Below, one piece after another: positions 51,405-60,797 of a stretch of DNA of 64,000 nt. The notes under the pieces are model-generated. The model did not search any database. It was not told the DNA's origin and saw only the letters and a list, made by a program, of their open reading frames with translations. How positions within the stretch are numbered: the stretch's first letter is position 1; every line of letters begins with the position of its first letter. The DNA comes from Glycomyces artemisiae (GTDB lineage Bacteria; Actinomycetota; Actinomycetes; Mycobacteriales; Micromonosporaceae), in assembly GCF_003002955.1 (NCBI RefSeq), contig NZ_PVTJ01000002.1, forward strand, positions 843,953 to 907,952, read 5' to 3'. A program made the translations under genes and the position numbers.

Positions 51405-52061
51405 CTAGCGCCCTTCGAGTTCCATCGTGCGGCTGCGGTCCCAGGGGCGGGACCAGCCGCCCAGGTCCAGTAGCCACGACAGTACCCCGGCGGTGAACCC
51501 CCAAATCAGCGGCACGCCAGCGACCTGGAACCCCGGGCCGCTGCGCCCCGAGGGGTAGCCGACGGTGCCGCGCGCGTCCGGATCGGCGAGGACCTGCAAC
51601 GGGACCTGGTGCGCGGCGGCCACTTCCGAGGCCGCCTGCGGGGCGACGGTGTGGGGCCGGCGCCACAGTGCGAGCACGGGTGTGACGGCGAAGCCGGAGA
51701 CGGGGATCCACAGCGGCGGGAGGGTCGCGCCGACGAGCACGGTGGCCGGGTCGACGGCGAGTTCTTCGGCGGCTTCGCGCAGGGCCGTGGCGGCGCTGTC
51801 GGCGTCGCCGGGGTCGGCCGCGCCGCCGGGGAACGCGACCTCGCCGGGATGGTGGCGCAGGGTGGCGGCGCGCTGCTGGAGGAGGACCGAGGGTCCGGTG
51901 TCGGTGTCGGCGAGGAGGACCAGGACCGACGCGGTCCGGGCGTGCTCCTCGCTATAGGGCCGCAGGTGGCCTTCGATGACGCGCTCTGCGGTGGGGCCCT
52001 GGGCCTCTGCGGCCGCTTTGAGCAGCGGGCGCCACCAGTCGGGCTCGGGGGCCGCGGTCAC
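51405..52061 (-). CDS. NudL-like CoA pyrophosphatase (Nudix)
   Basis: Encodes 218 aa from GTG 52061, overlapping the previous stop (GTGA). It has the CoA-pyrophosphatase motif LLQQRAATLRHHPGEVAFPG followed by a Nudix box GDADSAATALREAAEEL, in which the first Glu is Asp. It should hydrolyse CoA or its derivatives to phosphopantetheine and 3',5'-ADP. The position between tlpA and marP equals that of Rv3672c in mycobacteria. Confidence 0.92.
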   Translation of the reverse strand: MTAAPEPDWWRPLLKAAAEAQGPTAERVIEGHLRPYSEEHARTASVLVLLADTDTGPSVLLQQRAATLRHHPGEVAFPGGAADPGDADSAATALREAAEELAVDPATVLVGATLPPLWIPVSGFAVTPVLALWRRPHTVAPQAASEVAAAHQVPLQVLADPDARGTVGYPSGRSGPGFQVAGVPLIWGFTAGVLSWLLDLGGWSRPWDRSRTMELEGR

Positions 52062-52615
52062 GCCAGCTCCAGGCCGAACGCGGCGCTCGCGGCTTCGGCG
52101 AGGCTCTCGGCGGTGACGCCGGGCTGGACGATGAGGTCGGCGACCGTGCCGTCGGTGTCCACGAGCGCGACACCGGGGAGCGCGGGCACGCCGAGGCCGA
52201 TGCGCACCGCTTCGTCGGGGTCGGCGACGGACGGGAAGGTCATGCCGAAGTCGTCGGCGAACCAGCGTCCGGCGTCGTCGGTGTCCGCGGTGTCGACGCC
52301 GAGGATGTCCACTTGGTCGCCGTTGGCTTGGAAGAACGCCTCGATCTCGGGGGCCTCCTGCTGGCACGGGACGCACCAGCTGGCCCACAGGACCACTACG
52401 AGCGGCTTGTCCGCGGTGCCCACGGCGGTCGCGGTCCCGTCGCCGAGGCAGTCGAGTTCGAGGTCGCCGATCCCGTCCACGGGCGTCGTGCCGGAGGAGC
52501 AGGCGACGGACCAGGTCGGCTCGTCGGCGCTGCGCGGCGTCTCGGCGTCGTCGGCGGTGTTCGGGGTGCAGGCGGCGAGCAGCAGCAGCGGCAGTGCCGC
52601 GAGGAGCCTTCTCAC
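52058..52615 (-). CDS. TlpA/ResA-like thiol-disulfide oxidoreductase lipoprotein
   Basis: Encodes 185 aa from GTG 52615, overlapping the nth stop by four bases. It has a lipoprotein signal ([15 protein letters not shown], lipobox Cys at about 16) and a thioredoxin fold with the active site [14 protein letters not shown] (about 90-100) and cis-Pro [16 protein letters not shown]. Two further cysteines (SVACSSG and LDCLGDG) precede the fold. It reduces or exchanges disulfides outside the membrane, for example in cytochrome c maturation. Mycobacterial equivalent: Rv3673c. Confidence 0.93.
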   Translation of the reverse strand: MRRLLAALPLLLLAACTPNTADDAETPRSADEPTWSVACSSGTTPVDGIGDLELDCLGDGTATAVGTADKPLVVVLWASWCVPCQQEAPEIEAFFQANGDQVDILGVDTADTDDAGRWFADDFGMTFPSVADPDEAVRIGLGVPALPGVALVDTDGTVADLIVQPGVTAESLAEAASAAFGLELA

Positions 52616-53376
52616 GCGCCCACCGCGTGTTCGATGCCCGCGAGCCTGATGAGCTCGTCCACGTTGTCGCCCTTGAGGAGCTTCGCGGCCTCGGCCGGGT
52701 CCGTGGGGCCCTCGCCGAAGGAGGGGCACTGCGCGGCGAGCGTGCACGCCCCGCACGCGGGCTTGCGGGCGATGCAGACGCGGCGGCCGTGGAAGATGAT
52801 GCGGTGGGAGAACATGGTCCACTCGCGGGGCTCGACGAGCTTCTGAAGTTGGAACTCCAGTTTCACCGGGTCCTTGCCGTCCACGAGCTTCAGGCGGTTC
52901 GTAATCCGGATCATATGGGTGTCGACCGTGATGCCCGGGACGCCGAAGGCGTTGCCGCGGATGACGTTCGCGGTCTTGCGGCCGATCCCGGGGAGCTTCA
53001 CGAGGTCGTCCATGCCTTCGGGGAGCTTGCCGCCGTGGTGCTCCACGAGGGCTTTGCCGAGGCCGATGATCGAGCGGGTCTTGTTGCGGTAGAAGCCCGT
53101 CGGGCGGATGATCTCCTCGACGTCCTCGGGGTTCGCGTCGGCGTAGTCCGCGGCGTCGCGGTAGCGCGCGAACAGCGCCGGGGTGGTGAGGTTGACGCGG
53201 ACGTCGGTGCACTGCGCCGAGAGGATCGTGGCGACCGCGAGTTCGAGGGGGTTGGAGTAGTCGAGCTCGCAGTGGGCGTCGGGGTGGGCCGCGGCGAGGA
53301 GGCGGTCGATCACGCGGGCCCGGCGCTTCTTGGCCAGTTCGGTTTCTTTGCCCTTTTTGGCGTCGGCGGCGGTCAC
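52612..53376 (-). CDS. nth: Endonuclease III
   Basis: Encodes 254 aa from GTG 53376 (GTGA with the previous gene). The helix-hairpin-helix [18 protein letters not shown] carries the catalytic Lys, the catalytic Asp is in [11 protein letters not shown], and the iron-sulfur loop is C-X6-C-X2-C-X5-C (from [11 protein letters not shown]). It excises oxidised pyrimidines from DNA and cuts abasic sites. About 20 extra Lys-rich residues at the N-terminus ([15 protein letters not shown]) and a 30-residue C-terminal extension are common in actinobacteria. It belongs to the mycosin-nth-tlpA-nudL-marP operon. Confidence 0.95.
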   Translation of the reverse strand: MTAADAKKGKETELAKKRRARVIDRLLAAAHPDAHCELDYSNPLELAVATILSAQCTDVRVNLTTPALFARYRDAADYADANPEDVEEIIRPTGFYRNKTRSIIGLGKALVEHHGGKLPEGMDDLVKLPGIGRKTANVIRGNAFGVPGITVDTHMIRITNRLKLVDGKDPVKLEFQLQKLVEPREWTMFSHRIIFHGRRVCIARKPACGACTLAAQCPSFGEGPTDPAEAAKLLKGDNVDELIRLAGIEHAVGA

Positions 53377-54494
53377 CCCGCCATGGTACGCGCGCGCACC
53401 GTGAGCCGCCTGCGGCCTCGCAGCAGCAGCGCGGTCGCGCCGATGAGCCCGCCGCCCGCGGCGGTCGCGGCGGCGCTCCAGATCGTCGGCAGCGGTTCCG
53501 ACTCCTCTTCCGGGGCGACGTCGGCGGCGACGGCCGCGCCCGCGTCCACGATCCCGGCTCCGAGGTCCGCGCTCCCGGGGGTCGCGGTCGAGGTGAGCGC
53601 CCGCCGGACCTGGTCGGCGGACCAGTCCGGGTGGGCCGAGCGCACGAGCGCTGCGGCGCCCGCGACGATCGCCGACGCGAACGAGGTGCCGGTGACGGTC
53701 TTGTGCCCGCCGGAGGCGTCGGCGGCGCTCAGGTCCGCGCCGGGGGCCGCGAGGTCGGTGCCCGCGCCGGTGACCGCGGTGCGCCAGTGCTCGCCGCGCT
53801 CGTCGGTGCCGGTGACCGCGAGGACCTCGTCGATGCGCGCGGGGAACCACACCTCTTCTTCTCCGGTGTCGTCCTGTCCGCGGTTCCCGGTGCACGCCAC
53901 CACGACCACGTCGTTGCGCTCGGCGTAGGCGATGGCCTCGGCGAACGGCGCGGACTCGTAGTGGCCGCCGAGGGACAGGTTGATCACGTTCGCGCCGTTG
54001 TCGACGGCCCACTTCACGGCCGCGCCGACCATCGCCGAGTCGTGGTACTTGTTCTCGTCGTCGAGGACCCGCACGGGGAGGATCGCCGCGCCCGGGGCCA
54101 TCCCGGGGTGGCCGTCGGCGCCGCGCCCGGCGATGAGGCTCGCGACGGCGGTGCCGTGGCCGACCGGGTCGGCCTGGCCGAAGGCCCGCTCGTAGACCGG
54201 GGACTCCTCGGAGCCGAACGCGAGGAGCCGCGGTTCGGCGCCGGGGTCGACGTCGACGTAGCTGCGGCCCGGGAGGACCGCCCCGGCGAGGTCGGGGTGG
54301 TCGGCGTCGACGCCGGAGTCGATCACGGCCACGACGACCCCGGTCCCGGTCGCGGTGGCCCACGCCGCGGGCGCTCCGGCCGCGGCGACCTGCCAGGGGA
54401 CCGGCGCGGCGCCCCCGACGGGTGCGGACAGCAAGAGCGCCAACAGCGTCGAGCAGACGCAGGCCATCACGTATCGAGCAGCGCGGTTCCCCAT
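53373..54494 (-). CDS. Subtilisin-family (S8) mycosin-like membrane-anchored protease
   Basis: Encodes 373 aa from ATG 54494 (a longer frame to 54527 is possible; neither has a good ribosome site). A Sec signal (residues about 8-32) precedes an S8 protease domain with Asp in [19 protein letters not shown] (about 60), His in [12 protein letters not shown] and Ser in [13 protein letters not shown]-terminal membrane helix follows ([19 protein letters not shown]) with an Arg-rich end. This is the MycP (mycosin) layout, the protease tied to type VII secretion. A type VII-like substrate cluster lies 6 kb away, but no ESX ATPase is in the window. It is the first gene of a tightly overlapping operon with nth. 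Confidence 0.88.
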   Translation of the reverse strand: MGNRAARYVMACVCSTLLALLLSAPVGGAAPVPWQVAAAGAPAAWATATGTGVVVAVIDSGVDADHPDLAGAVLPGRSYVDVDPGAEPRLLAFGSEESPVYERAFGQADPVGHGTAVASLIAGRGADGHPGMAPGAAILPVRVLDDENKYHDSAMVGAAVKWAVDNGANVINLSLGGHYESAPFAEAIAYAERNDVVVVACTGNRGQDDTGEEEVWFPARIDEVLAVTGTDERGEHWRTAVTGAGTDLAAPGADLSAADASGGHKTVTGTSFASAIVAGAAALVRSAHPDWSADQVRRALTSTATPGSADLGAGIVDAGAAVAADVAPEEESEPLPTIWSAAATAAGGGLIGATALLLRGRRRLTVRARTMAG

Positions 54495-54692
54495 CAGAGC
54501 GGGATCGTTACACAGCGGCAGGCCCACAGCGTGGGAATGACACGCGTTCGCCTTTATGATTTCGTTATTTTTGGCCTACTGAACGAAGCTTGACAACGCC
54601 CTCGCGTTACGGTGACCATCGCGAGGGGACGCCGCGTTCGCTCGACACCGCCCCATCCAAGACCGGTAGGGGGGAAGGGCTGAGTGGGATCG

Positions 54693-57065
54693 ATGTGGGA
54701 ACCCAGTAACGAGATCGAGCACCGACTCCGAGAAGCACTGCGAGCCGAGGACCAGGACGGATACTTCCGGATCCTGGCGCAGATCGAACTTGTGCTCCCA
54801 CTGTCCTATGAGGGAGTGAACGGCACGGGCGCCGACACGTGGGCCACATGGACCACGGACGACCGCACCCATATCCTCGCGTTCACGTCGGAATCGGCGC
54901 TCCAGGTCTGCTTGCGCGACAACGCGGGATCGTCGCGGAGGGTGACGTTCCAGTCGCTCGCCGAGGCGTGGCCCGACGAGGAGTGGTGGCTGGCGGTCAA
55001 CCCGGGCCTCCCGATCGAGGGCTACCTGCCCGCGTGGTTCGTCTCCCAAGTGGCCCAGGGCATGACGACCGTCCCCGCCGACCCCGAGCCCCCGGCGCCG
55101 CCCGCGCCGGAGCCGTACCGGGAGGACCGCTTCGCGGGCGCGACCCGCCGGGACCCGTTCGGGGACGGCCAGGCCGACCCGTTCGCGAACCCGATCGCGT
55201 CCCCCCAGGCGCCCCCGCCGCAGCGCGAGAGCTTCATGCCCCCGCCGCCGCCGATCCCCGACGTGCCGCCCGCGCCGCGCCGCTCCTCGGACCTGAACGG
55301 CAGCACCGGGCAGCCGGGCTCGACGGTCGCCGGGACCACCTCGGCGGGCCTGCCGCTGCGCCAGCCGCCGCGCGAGGACGCCGAGCCCGAGGGCTTCAGA
55401 GCCCCGTTCCAGTCGCAGCAGGACCAGTCGTACACGCCGCAGCAGGACTTCGGGTCCCAGCCCCAGGGCTTCGGCTCGCAGCCGCAGCACTACACGTCCC
55501 AGCCCCAGGGCTTCGGGTCCCAGCCGCAGCAGTTCTCGCAGCCGCAGGGTTACGGGTCGCAGCCGCGCGAAGGAGCCTTCCCGGCCGAGCCGCACCGGCC
55601 GTCCCCGCAGGACCAGTGGCCCGACGCGCCGGACTGGCTGCGCGACCAGCAGGCCGAGTCGCAGGCGCTGCCGACCCGCGAGCCCGCGCCCGTCGCGTAC
55701 CCCGAGACCTACTCCTCCGGCGACGCGTTCGGCACGCCCGCATCGCACGAGGAGGAGCCGCCGCGCACCGCCGAGTCGTTCGCGTCGATGTCGAGCGCCT
55801 TCGGGCGCCGCCCCGCCGCGCCCGAGCCGGCCCCGCAGGCGGCGGCCGCGCCGCAGCCCGTGGAGCTCTCCGGCGAGGCCGCCGAGCCGCTCCTGGCCGA
55901 GGCCGCCACCTCCGGCGACACCGCCGGGTTCCTCCAGACCCTGCTGTGCGCCAGCGTGATCCTCCCGATCGCCGACCCCGAGGCCGCGCACCTGCGCGTC
56001 GGCGACCCGGCGTTCCGGTGGGCCAGCGACATCGTCGACGGCAACATCGGGATCACGGTGTACACCACCGAGGCCCGCATGGCCGAGCGCGCGGGCGAGG
56101 GCACGCCGCACACCACCGTCCCGTTCGGGTGGCTCATCCAGCACTGGCCGGGCCAGGACTACGCGCTGTACGTCAACCCCGGCACCGAGGTCGGGGCGAA
56201 CATGTCCGGCCCCGAGATCGAACCGCTCCTGAAGTGGGCCGAGGCGAAGGACCTCCTGGTCTTCGCCCGCGAGATGGAGAAGCGCCACGCCGCCGCCGCG
56301 CGCGCGGCCTCGCCCGCGCACCGCGTGCAGCCCGTGCTGTGGCAGAAGACCATCCCGCACCACCAGGTGCCGTTCTACCTGGAGCGCGGCTACGACCGCG
56401 TCGGCGGGTTCGTGCACCCGGCCGAGGCCGTGGACCACCTGCGCACGCCCGCGCAGCTGTACCTCGCGCTCGGGCTCATCCGCTCCAGCGAGGACTTCAG
56501 CCCCACCGACGACTCGGTGCACGTGCTCCGCTGGACCGGCTACCGCACCGACCTGTACCCGGCGGCCATCGGCGGCAACGACTTCCCGACCGCGCAGTCC
56601 CGCGGCGGCACCGTCGTCGAGCCCGGCCCGTTCCGCGGCGACGGGTTCGCGCCCTCGGAGTCCCCCGAGGACCGCATCCCCGAGCACAAGGTCGACTCGG
56701 TGCGGCTCCCGCACGGCGCGAAGATCCTCCGCATCGACTCCCGCGGCGAGGTCACCGAGATCGCGCAGTACGACTCGGACACCCGCGAATGGGCGCCCGT
56801 GGACGGCGCGTTCGGCGGCCCCGCCGCGATCGAGGCGTCCTCCGTCCCGGCCCTGCCGTCCGCCCCCGAGTCCTCGGGCCCGCCGCCCGCCGGGCCGATG
56901 GGCGAGGCGTTCGGCTACGGCGGCGGCGCGTCCGGCGGCTACGACAGCGCGCTCGGCGACGCCTGGGGCGACGCCGACGGCCACTACGACCTGGTGCGGC
57001 CGACTCCTGAGGACCGGGCCGCGTCCGTGCTCGACAACCGGACCAGCGACTGGAAGGACGCCTGA
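54693..57065 (+). CDS. Large protein with two SseB-like domains and a SQPQ-repeat linker
   Basis: Encodes 790 aa from ATG 54693 (GTG 54684 is an alternative). Residues about 8-125 form an SseB N-terminal-type domain (RLREALRAEDQDGYFRILAQ, then VNPGLPIEGYLP). About 130-375 is a low-complexity linker, Pro/Gln-rich, with the repeated heptad-like unit GFGSQPQ near residues 250-300. About 380-510 is a second SseB-like domain (LLAEAATSGDTAGFLQTLLC, VNPGTEVGANM). The last 280 residues are a third, unrecognised globular part. No signal or membrane helix is present. The same domain is common in actinobacterial genes near type VII or regulatory clusters. It is coupled to the next gene by TGATG. Confidence 0.8.
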   Translation: MWEPSNEIEHRLREALRAEDQDGYFRILAQIELVLPLSYEGVNGTGADTWATWTTDDRTHILAFTSESALQVCLRDNAGSSRRVTFQSLAEAWPDEEWWLAVNPGLPIEGYLPAWFVSQVAQGMTTVPADPEPPAPPAPEPYREDRFAGATRRDPFGDGQADPFANPIASPQAPPPQRESFMPPPPPIPDVPPAPRRSSDLNGSTGQPGSTVAGTTSAGLPLRQPPREDAEPEGFRAPFQSQQDQSYTPQQDFGSQPQGFGSQPQHYTSQPQGFGSQPQQFSQPQGYGSQPREGAFPAEPHRPSPQDQWPDAPDWLRDQQAESQALPTREPAPVAYPETYSSGDAFGTPASHEEEPPRTAESFASMSSAFGRRPAAPEPAPQAAAAPQPVELSGEAAEPLLAEAATSGDTAGFLQTLLCASVILPIADPEAAHLRVGDPAFRWASDIVDGNIGITVYTTEARMAERAGEGTPHTTVPFGWLIQHWPGQDYALYVNPGTEVGANMSGPEIEPLLKWAEAKDLLVFAREMEKRHAAAARAASPAHRVQPVLWQKTIPHHQVPFYLERGYDRVGGFVHPAEAVDHLRTPAQLYLALGLIRSSEDFSPTDDSVHVLRWTGYRTDLYPAAIGGNDFPTAQSRGGTVVEPGPFRGDGFAPSESPEDRIPEHKVDSVRLPHGAKILRIDSRGEVTEIAQYDSDTREWAPVDGAFGGPAAIEASSVPALPSAPESSGPPPAGPMGEAFGYGGGASGGYDSALGDAWGDADGHYDLVRPTPEDRAASVLDNRTSDWKDA

Positions 57066-57427
57066 TGCGCGACGGCTACATCGCCCGCTGGAAGGGCGCC
57101 GAGTACGACTCCAGCCCCGACGGGGCCCACGTGCGGCTCTACTCGCCCACCGGCGGCGACGGGTTCGTGCAGGTCGCCGAGGGCCGGTACCGCCGCGGCG
57201 TGCCGATCGGCGAGCTGGAGGACTTCTTCTACGTGCGCACGGTCTGCACCTGGCGCGGGGAGCCGTTCCTGCTGCTCGGCGCGTCCGGCGAGTGGTACCG
57301 CCTGGAGTACTCCGGCGGCCGCTCCGACGTGGCGCGCTCGCTGGGCCTGGAGCCCTACGACAACGGCGTGTACCAGATCTGGGCGCCCGCCGAAGAGGTC
57401 ACCGACATCAGCGAGCAGTACCTCTAG
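57065..57427 (+). CDS. Hypothetical protein coupled to the SseB-domain gene
   Basis: Encodes 120 aa from ATG 57065, sharing one base with the previous stop. It is soluble, aromatic-rich and mostly beta (GYIARWKGAEYDSSPDGAHV, FFYVRTVCTWRGEPFLLLGA). I do not recognise the family. Strict coupling to the SseB-domain gene suggests that the two proteins interact. A strong terminator follows. Confidence 0.8.
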   Translation: MRDGYIARWKGAEYDSSPDGAHVRLYSPTGGDGFVQVAEGRYRRGVPIGELEDFFYVRTVCTWRGEPFLLLGASGEWYRLEYSGGRSDVARSLGLEPYDNGVYQIWAPAEEVTDISEQYL

Positions 57428-57436
57428 AACGCATGT

Positions 57437-57468
57437 GAAAGCCCCGGTCCGGACGGGCCGGGGCTTTC
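57437..57468 (+). terminator. Terminator after the SseB-domain operon
   Basis: A perfect 11-bp stem (57437-57447 with 57458-57468) whose arms end in GAAA/TTTC, ten bases after the stop. Confidence 0.85.
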
Positions 57469-57568
57469 GCCGTGTCCGGACCTGGACGCAACGTATTCAC
57501 GTGTGTAAATCTGTGTAGAGACCGCTTTCAAATGCGACCGTGTTTGCTGTATGCTTCACAAGACTGTA

Positions 57569-57582
57569 TGAAAGCGCTTGCC
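57569..57582. promoter_or_regulatory. LacI-family operator of the sugar-degradation operon
   Basis: TGAAAGCGCTTGCC matches the LacI/GalR-family palindrome (TGNAANCGNTTNCA) at all but the last base pair. It lies 24 bp before the first gene, overlapping the expected promoter. No LacI-type gene is inside the window. Confidence 0.7.
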
Positions 57583-57605
57583 TGAATCGTCTGGAGCAGA
57601 TCCCT

Positions 57606-58763
57606 ATGGCAGAGAGAATCACCGTCGGCATCGCCCTCAACGGGGTGACCGGACGCATGGGCTACCGGCAGCACCTCGTGCGGTCGCTCCTGGCGATCCG
57701 CGAGCAGGGCGGCGTCCCCCGCGCCGACGGCGGCGTCATCTGGCCCGAGCTCACCCTGGTCGGCCGCAGCGAGGACAAGCTCAAGGCGGTCGCCGAGCGC
57801 CACGGCCTCGACAAGTACACGACGAGCCTCGACGAGGCGCTGAGCGACGACTCGATCGGCGTCTACTTCGACGCGCTGACGACGCGGCACCGCCTCGCGG
57901 CCGTCACCGCCGCCGTCAAGGCCGGCAAGCACGTGTACACCGAGAAGCCGATCGCCACCAGCCTGGAGGACGCGCTCGCGCTGGCCCGCACCGCGCGCGA
58001 CGCCGGCGTCAAGAACGGCGCGGTCGCCGACAAGCTCTACCTGCCCGGCCTGCGCAAGCTCAAGCGCCTGGTCGACTCCCGCTTCTTCGGGCGGGTCCTG
58101 TCCGTGCGCGGCGAGTTCGGCTACTGGGTCTTCGAAGGCGACTGGCAGGAGGCCCAGCGCCCCTCCTGGAACTACCGCGCCGAAGACGGCGGCGGCATGG
58201 TCCTCGACATGTTCCCGCACTGGTCCTACCTGCTCGAAGGCACGTTCGGCTCGCCGATCAAGTCCGTGATCGCGAACGTCACGACCCACATCCCCGAGCG
58301 CTTCGACGAGCAGGGCAACGCCTACGCGGCGACCGCCGACGACGCCGCGTACGCGATCTTCGAGCTCGCCGACGGCACCGTCGTGCAGATGAACTCCTCG
58401 TGGGCCACCCGCGTCGACCGCGAGGAGCTCGTGGAGTTCCACGTGGACGGCACCGAGGGCTCCGCGATCGCCGGGCTCCGCAAGGCCCGCGCGCAGCACC
58501 GCGCGCACACCCCCAAGCCCGTGTGGAACCCCGACATCGACCAGCCGATCCCGTTCCGGCAGCAGTGGCACGAGGTGCCCGACAACGAGGTGTTCGACAA
58601 CGGCTTCAAACTCCAGTGGGAGGAGTTCCTCCGCCACGTGGTGGACGACGAGCCGTGGCACCATGACTTCCTCGCCGCCGCCCGCGGCGTGCAGCTCGCC
58701 GAGGCGGGCTACCGCTCGGCCCGCGAGGGCCGCCGCATCGACCTTGAGGAGCTGGTCCTGTGA
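57606..58763 (+). CDS. Gfo/Idh/MocA-family oxidoreductase
   Basis: Encodes 385 aa from ATG 57606, with GGAG nine bases upstream. It has an N-terminal Rossmann domain (VGIALNGVTGRMGYRQH), the family motif EKPIATSLEDAL (about 118, with the usual Glu-Lys-Pro that contacts cofactor) and a C-terminal alpha/beta sheet domain. It oxidises or reduces a sugar or polyol with NAD(P). The following DUF993 and TIM-barrel genes form a conserved sugar-degradation set with it. It overlaps the next gene by four bases. Confidence 0.92.
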   Translation: MAERITVGIALNGVTGRMGYRQHLVRSLLAIREQGGVPRADGGVIWPELTLVGRSEDKLKAVAERHGLDKYTTSLDEALSDDSIGVYFDALTTRHRLAAVTAAVKAGKHVYTEKPIATSLEDALALARTARDAGVKNGAVADKLYLPGLRKLKRLVDSRFFGRVLSVRGEFGYWVFEGDWQEAQRPSWNYRAEDGGGMVLDMFPHWSYLLEGTFGSPIKSVIANVTTHIPERFDEQGNAYAATADDAAYAIFELADGTVVQMNSSWATRVDREELVEFHVDGTEGSAIAGLRKARAQHRAHTPKPVWNPDIDQPIPFRQQWHEVPDNEVFDNGFKLQWEEFLRHVVDDEPWHHDFLAAARGVQLAEAGYRSAREGRRIDLEELVL

Positions 58764-59851
58764 CCCGCGAGTTCACCTCCCGCGTCATCTACTCCGCCGC
58801 GCACGTCGTCGCGGACCCCTTGGCCGACAACGGCCCCGGCCGCCCGGCGACGGTGGACTGGGACGCGACCATCGGGTTCCGCCGCCACCTGTGGGACCTC
58901 GGCCTCGGCGTCGCCGACGCCATGGACACCGCCCAGCGCGGCATGGGCCTCGACTGGGAGGCCACCAAGCAGCTCATCAAGCGCTCTGCGGAGGCCGCCG
59001 GGCCCGACGACCTCCTGGCGTGCGGCGTCGGCACCGACCAGCTCGGCGCACGGCCGTCCACGCTGGACGAGATCCGGGCGACGTACCTGGAGCAGCTCGG
59101 GGTCGTCGAGGACGCGGGCGCGGGCACGATCCTCATGTGCTCCAGGGCCCTCGCGGCTTCGGCGAAGGGGCCGGACGAGTACAAGGCCCTCTACGCCGAG
59201 CTCCTCGGCGAGGTGAGCGGCAAGGCGATCCTCCACTGGCTCGGCCCGATGTTCGACCCGGCGCTCGAAGGCTACTGGGGGTCGACGGACCTCGAAGCCG
59301 CCGCCGACACGTTCGTCGAGATCATCACCGAGAACGCGGCCAAAGTGGACGGCATCAAGATGAGCCTCCTCGACGCCGACGCCGAGATCGCGCTGCGCCG
59401 CAGGCTCCCCGAGGGGGTCCGCTGCTACACCGGCGACGACTTCAACTACCCGCGGCTCATCGCCGGGGACGAGTTCGGGCACTCCGACGCGCTCCTGGGG
59501 ATCTTCGACCCGCTCGCGCCGCTCGCCTCGCAGGCCGTCAAGCGGCTCGACGAGGGCGACGTGGCCGGGTTCCACGCGATCCTCGACCCGACGGTGCCTC
59601 TGGCGCGCAAGGTCTTCGAGGCCCCCACGTTCAACTACAAGACCGGCGTGGTGTTCCTCGCGTGGCTCTCGGGGTACCAGGACCACTTCAAGATGGTCGG
59701 CGGCCTCGAATCCGCGCGTTCGATCGAGCACTTCGGACAGATCGTGGACCTCGCGCTCGAAGTGAAGCTGTTCCCCGACGAGGCCCTCGCCATCGACCGG
59801 TTCAACGCCCTGCTCAAGACCGCGGGCCAGCCCCCGAGGACCCTCGCGTGA
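58760..59851 (+). CDS. DUF993 protein, dihydrodipicolinate synthase-like
   Basis: Encodes 363 aa from GTG 58760 (GTGA overlap). The full-length DUF993 family belongs to the aldolase class I/DapA-like TIM barrels; the segment KVDGIKMSLLDADAEIALRR probably carries the Schiff-base Lys (about 196), followed by YTGDDFNYPRLIAGDEFGHS. It likely cleaves a sugar-derived keto acid. The substrate is unknown. It stands between an oxidoreductase and an isomerase-like protein, the usual order for this set in actinobacteria. Confidence 0.88.
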   Translation: MTREFTSRVIYSAAHVVADPLADNGPGRPATVDWDATIGFRRHLWDLGLGVADAMDTAQRGMGLDWEATKQLIKRSAEAAGPDDLLACGVGTDQLGARPSTLDEIRATYLEQLGVVEDAGAGTILMCSRALAASAKGPDEYKALYAELLGEVSGKAILHWLGPMFDPALEGYWGSTDLEAAADTFVEIITENAAKVDGIKMSLLDADAEIALRRRLPEGVRCYTGDDFNYPRLIAGDEFGHSDALLGIFDPLAPLASQAVKRLDEGDVAGFHAILDPTVPLARKVFEAPTFNYKTGVVFLAWLSGYQDHFKMVGGLESARSIEHFGQIVDLALEVKLFPDEALAIDRFNALLKTAGQPPRTLA

Positions 59852-60660
59852 GCGCCGCGGCACGGTTCTCCTTCAACCACGCCACCGCGAAGTTCTGGGA
59901 CCAGCGCGAGGCCGTCGAGGCCTGCGCGCGGGCCGGCGCCGGGATCGGCCTGTGGCGGGAGCCGTTGCAGGAGATGGGCGTCGAGGCCACGGCGAAGCTC
60001 GTGCAGGACGCGGGCGTCGAGGTCACGAGCCTGTGCCGCGCCGGGTTCTTCACCGACCCGACCGCCGCAGCGCTGGAGGACAACCGCAGGGCGATCGACG
60101 AGGCCGCGGCCGTCGGCGCCCCGACGCTCGTCCTCGTCTCCGGCGGCATCCCGGAGAACGGCACCATCGACTCGGCCCGCGAAGGCGTGAAGGAAGCGCT
60201 CGCGCAGCTCGCGCCCTACGCGCTCGAACGCGGCGTCACGCTCGCGATCGAGCCGCTGCACCCGATGTTCGCCAGCGACCGCTGCGTCGTGACGACGCTC
60301 GCCGAGGCCCTCGACCTCGCCGCGCCCTTCGCCCCCGAAGCGGTCGGCGTCGTCGTCGACACCTACCACATCTGGTGGGACCCGCAAGTGTGGCAAGGAA
60401 TCGCGCGCGCCGGACGCGAAGGCCGCATCGCCTCGTTCCAGTTCGCCGACTGGATCACCCCGCTCCCCGCGGGCGTCCTCACCGGCCGCGGCCAGCTCGG
60501 CGACGGCTGCATCGACTTCAAGCGCTACCTCGCCGAAGTCGACGCCGCCGGCTTCACCGGCCCCATCGAAGTGGAACTCTTCAACGACGCCCTCTGGGCC
60601 CGCCCCGGCGCCGAGGTCTTCCAAGAGACCAGAGCCGCCTTCGAACGCGTCGTCGCCTAG
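59848..60660 (+). CDS. Sugar phosphate isomerase/epimerase (AP endonuclease family 2 fold)
   Basis: Encodes 270 aa from GTG 59848 (GTGA overlap). A TIM barrel with the metal-binding pattern of the Xyl-isomerase-like family: Glu in LAIEPLHPMF (about 135), Asp-His in VVVDTYHIWWDP (about 170), Asp in FADWITPL and Glu in IEVELFND. It should isomerise or epimerise a sugar or keto-sugar as part of the operon. A hairpin terminator follows five bases after the stop. Confidence 0.9.
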   Translation: MSAAARFSFNHATAKFWDQREAVEACARAGAGIGLWREPLQEMGVEATAKLVQDAGVEVTSLCRAGFFTDPTAAALEDNRRAIDEAAAVGAPTLVLVSGGIPENGTIDSAREGVKEALAQLAPYALERGVTLAIEPLHPMFASDRCVVTTLAEALDLAAPFAPEAVGVVVDTYHIWWDPQVWQGIARAGREGRIASFQFADWITPLPAGVLTGRGQLGDGCIDFKRYLAEVDAAGFTGPIEVELFNDALWARPGAEVFQETRAAFERVVA

Positions 60661-60664
60661 CGGT

Positions 60665-60690
60665 CCGGGGCCGCCTCCGGGCGGCCCCGG
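60665..60690 (+). terminator. Terminator of the sugar-degradation operon
   Basis: A perfect 11-bp GC stem (60665-60675 with 60680-60690), loop TCCG, followed by CGCCTTTCGG. Confidence 0.8.
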
Positions 60691-60797
60691 CGCCTTTCGG
60701 TGTATTTCAAGTGGCGTGGGGCTGTCGACGCGGTGGCGGATCTCTTATATCTTCGGTCTTCGAACCTTTCCGCACCTCCTCTCGGGAGTACCAGAGC

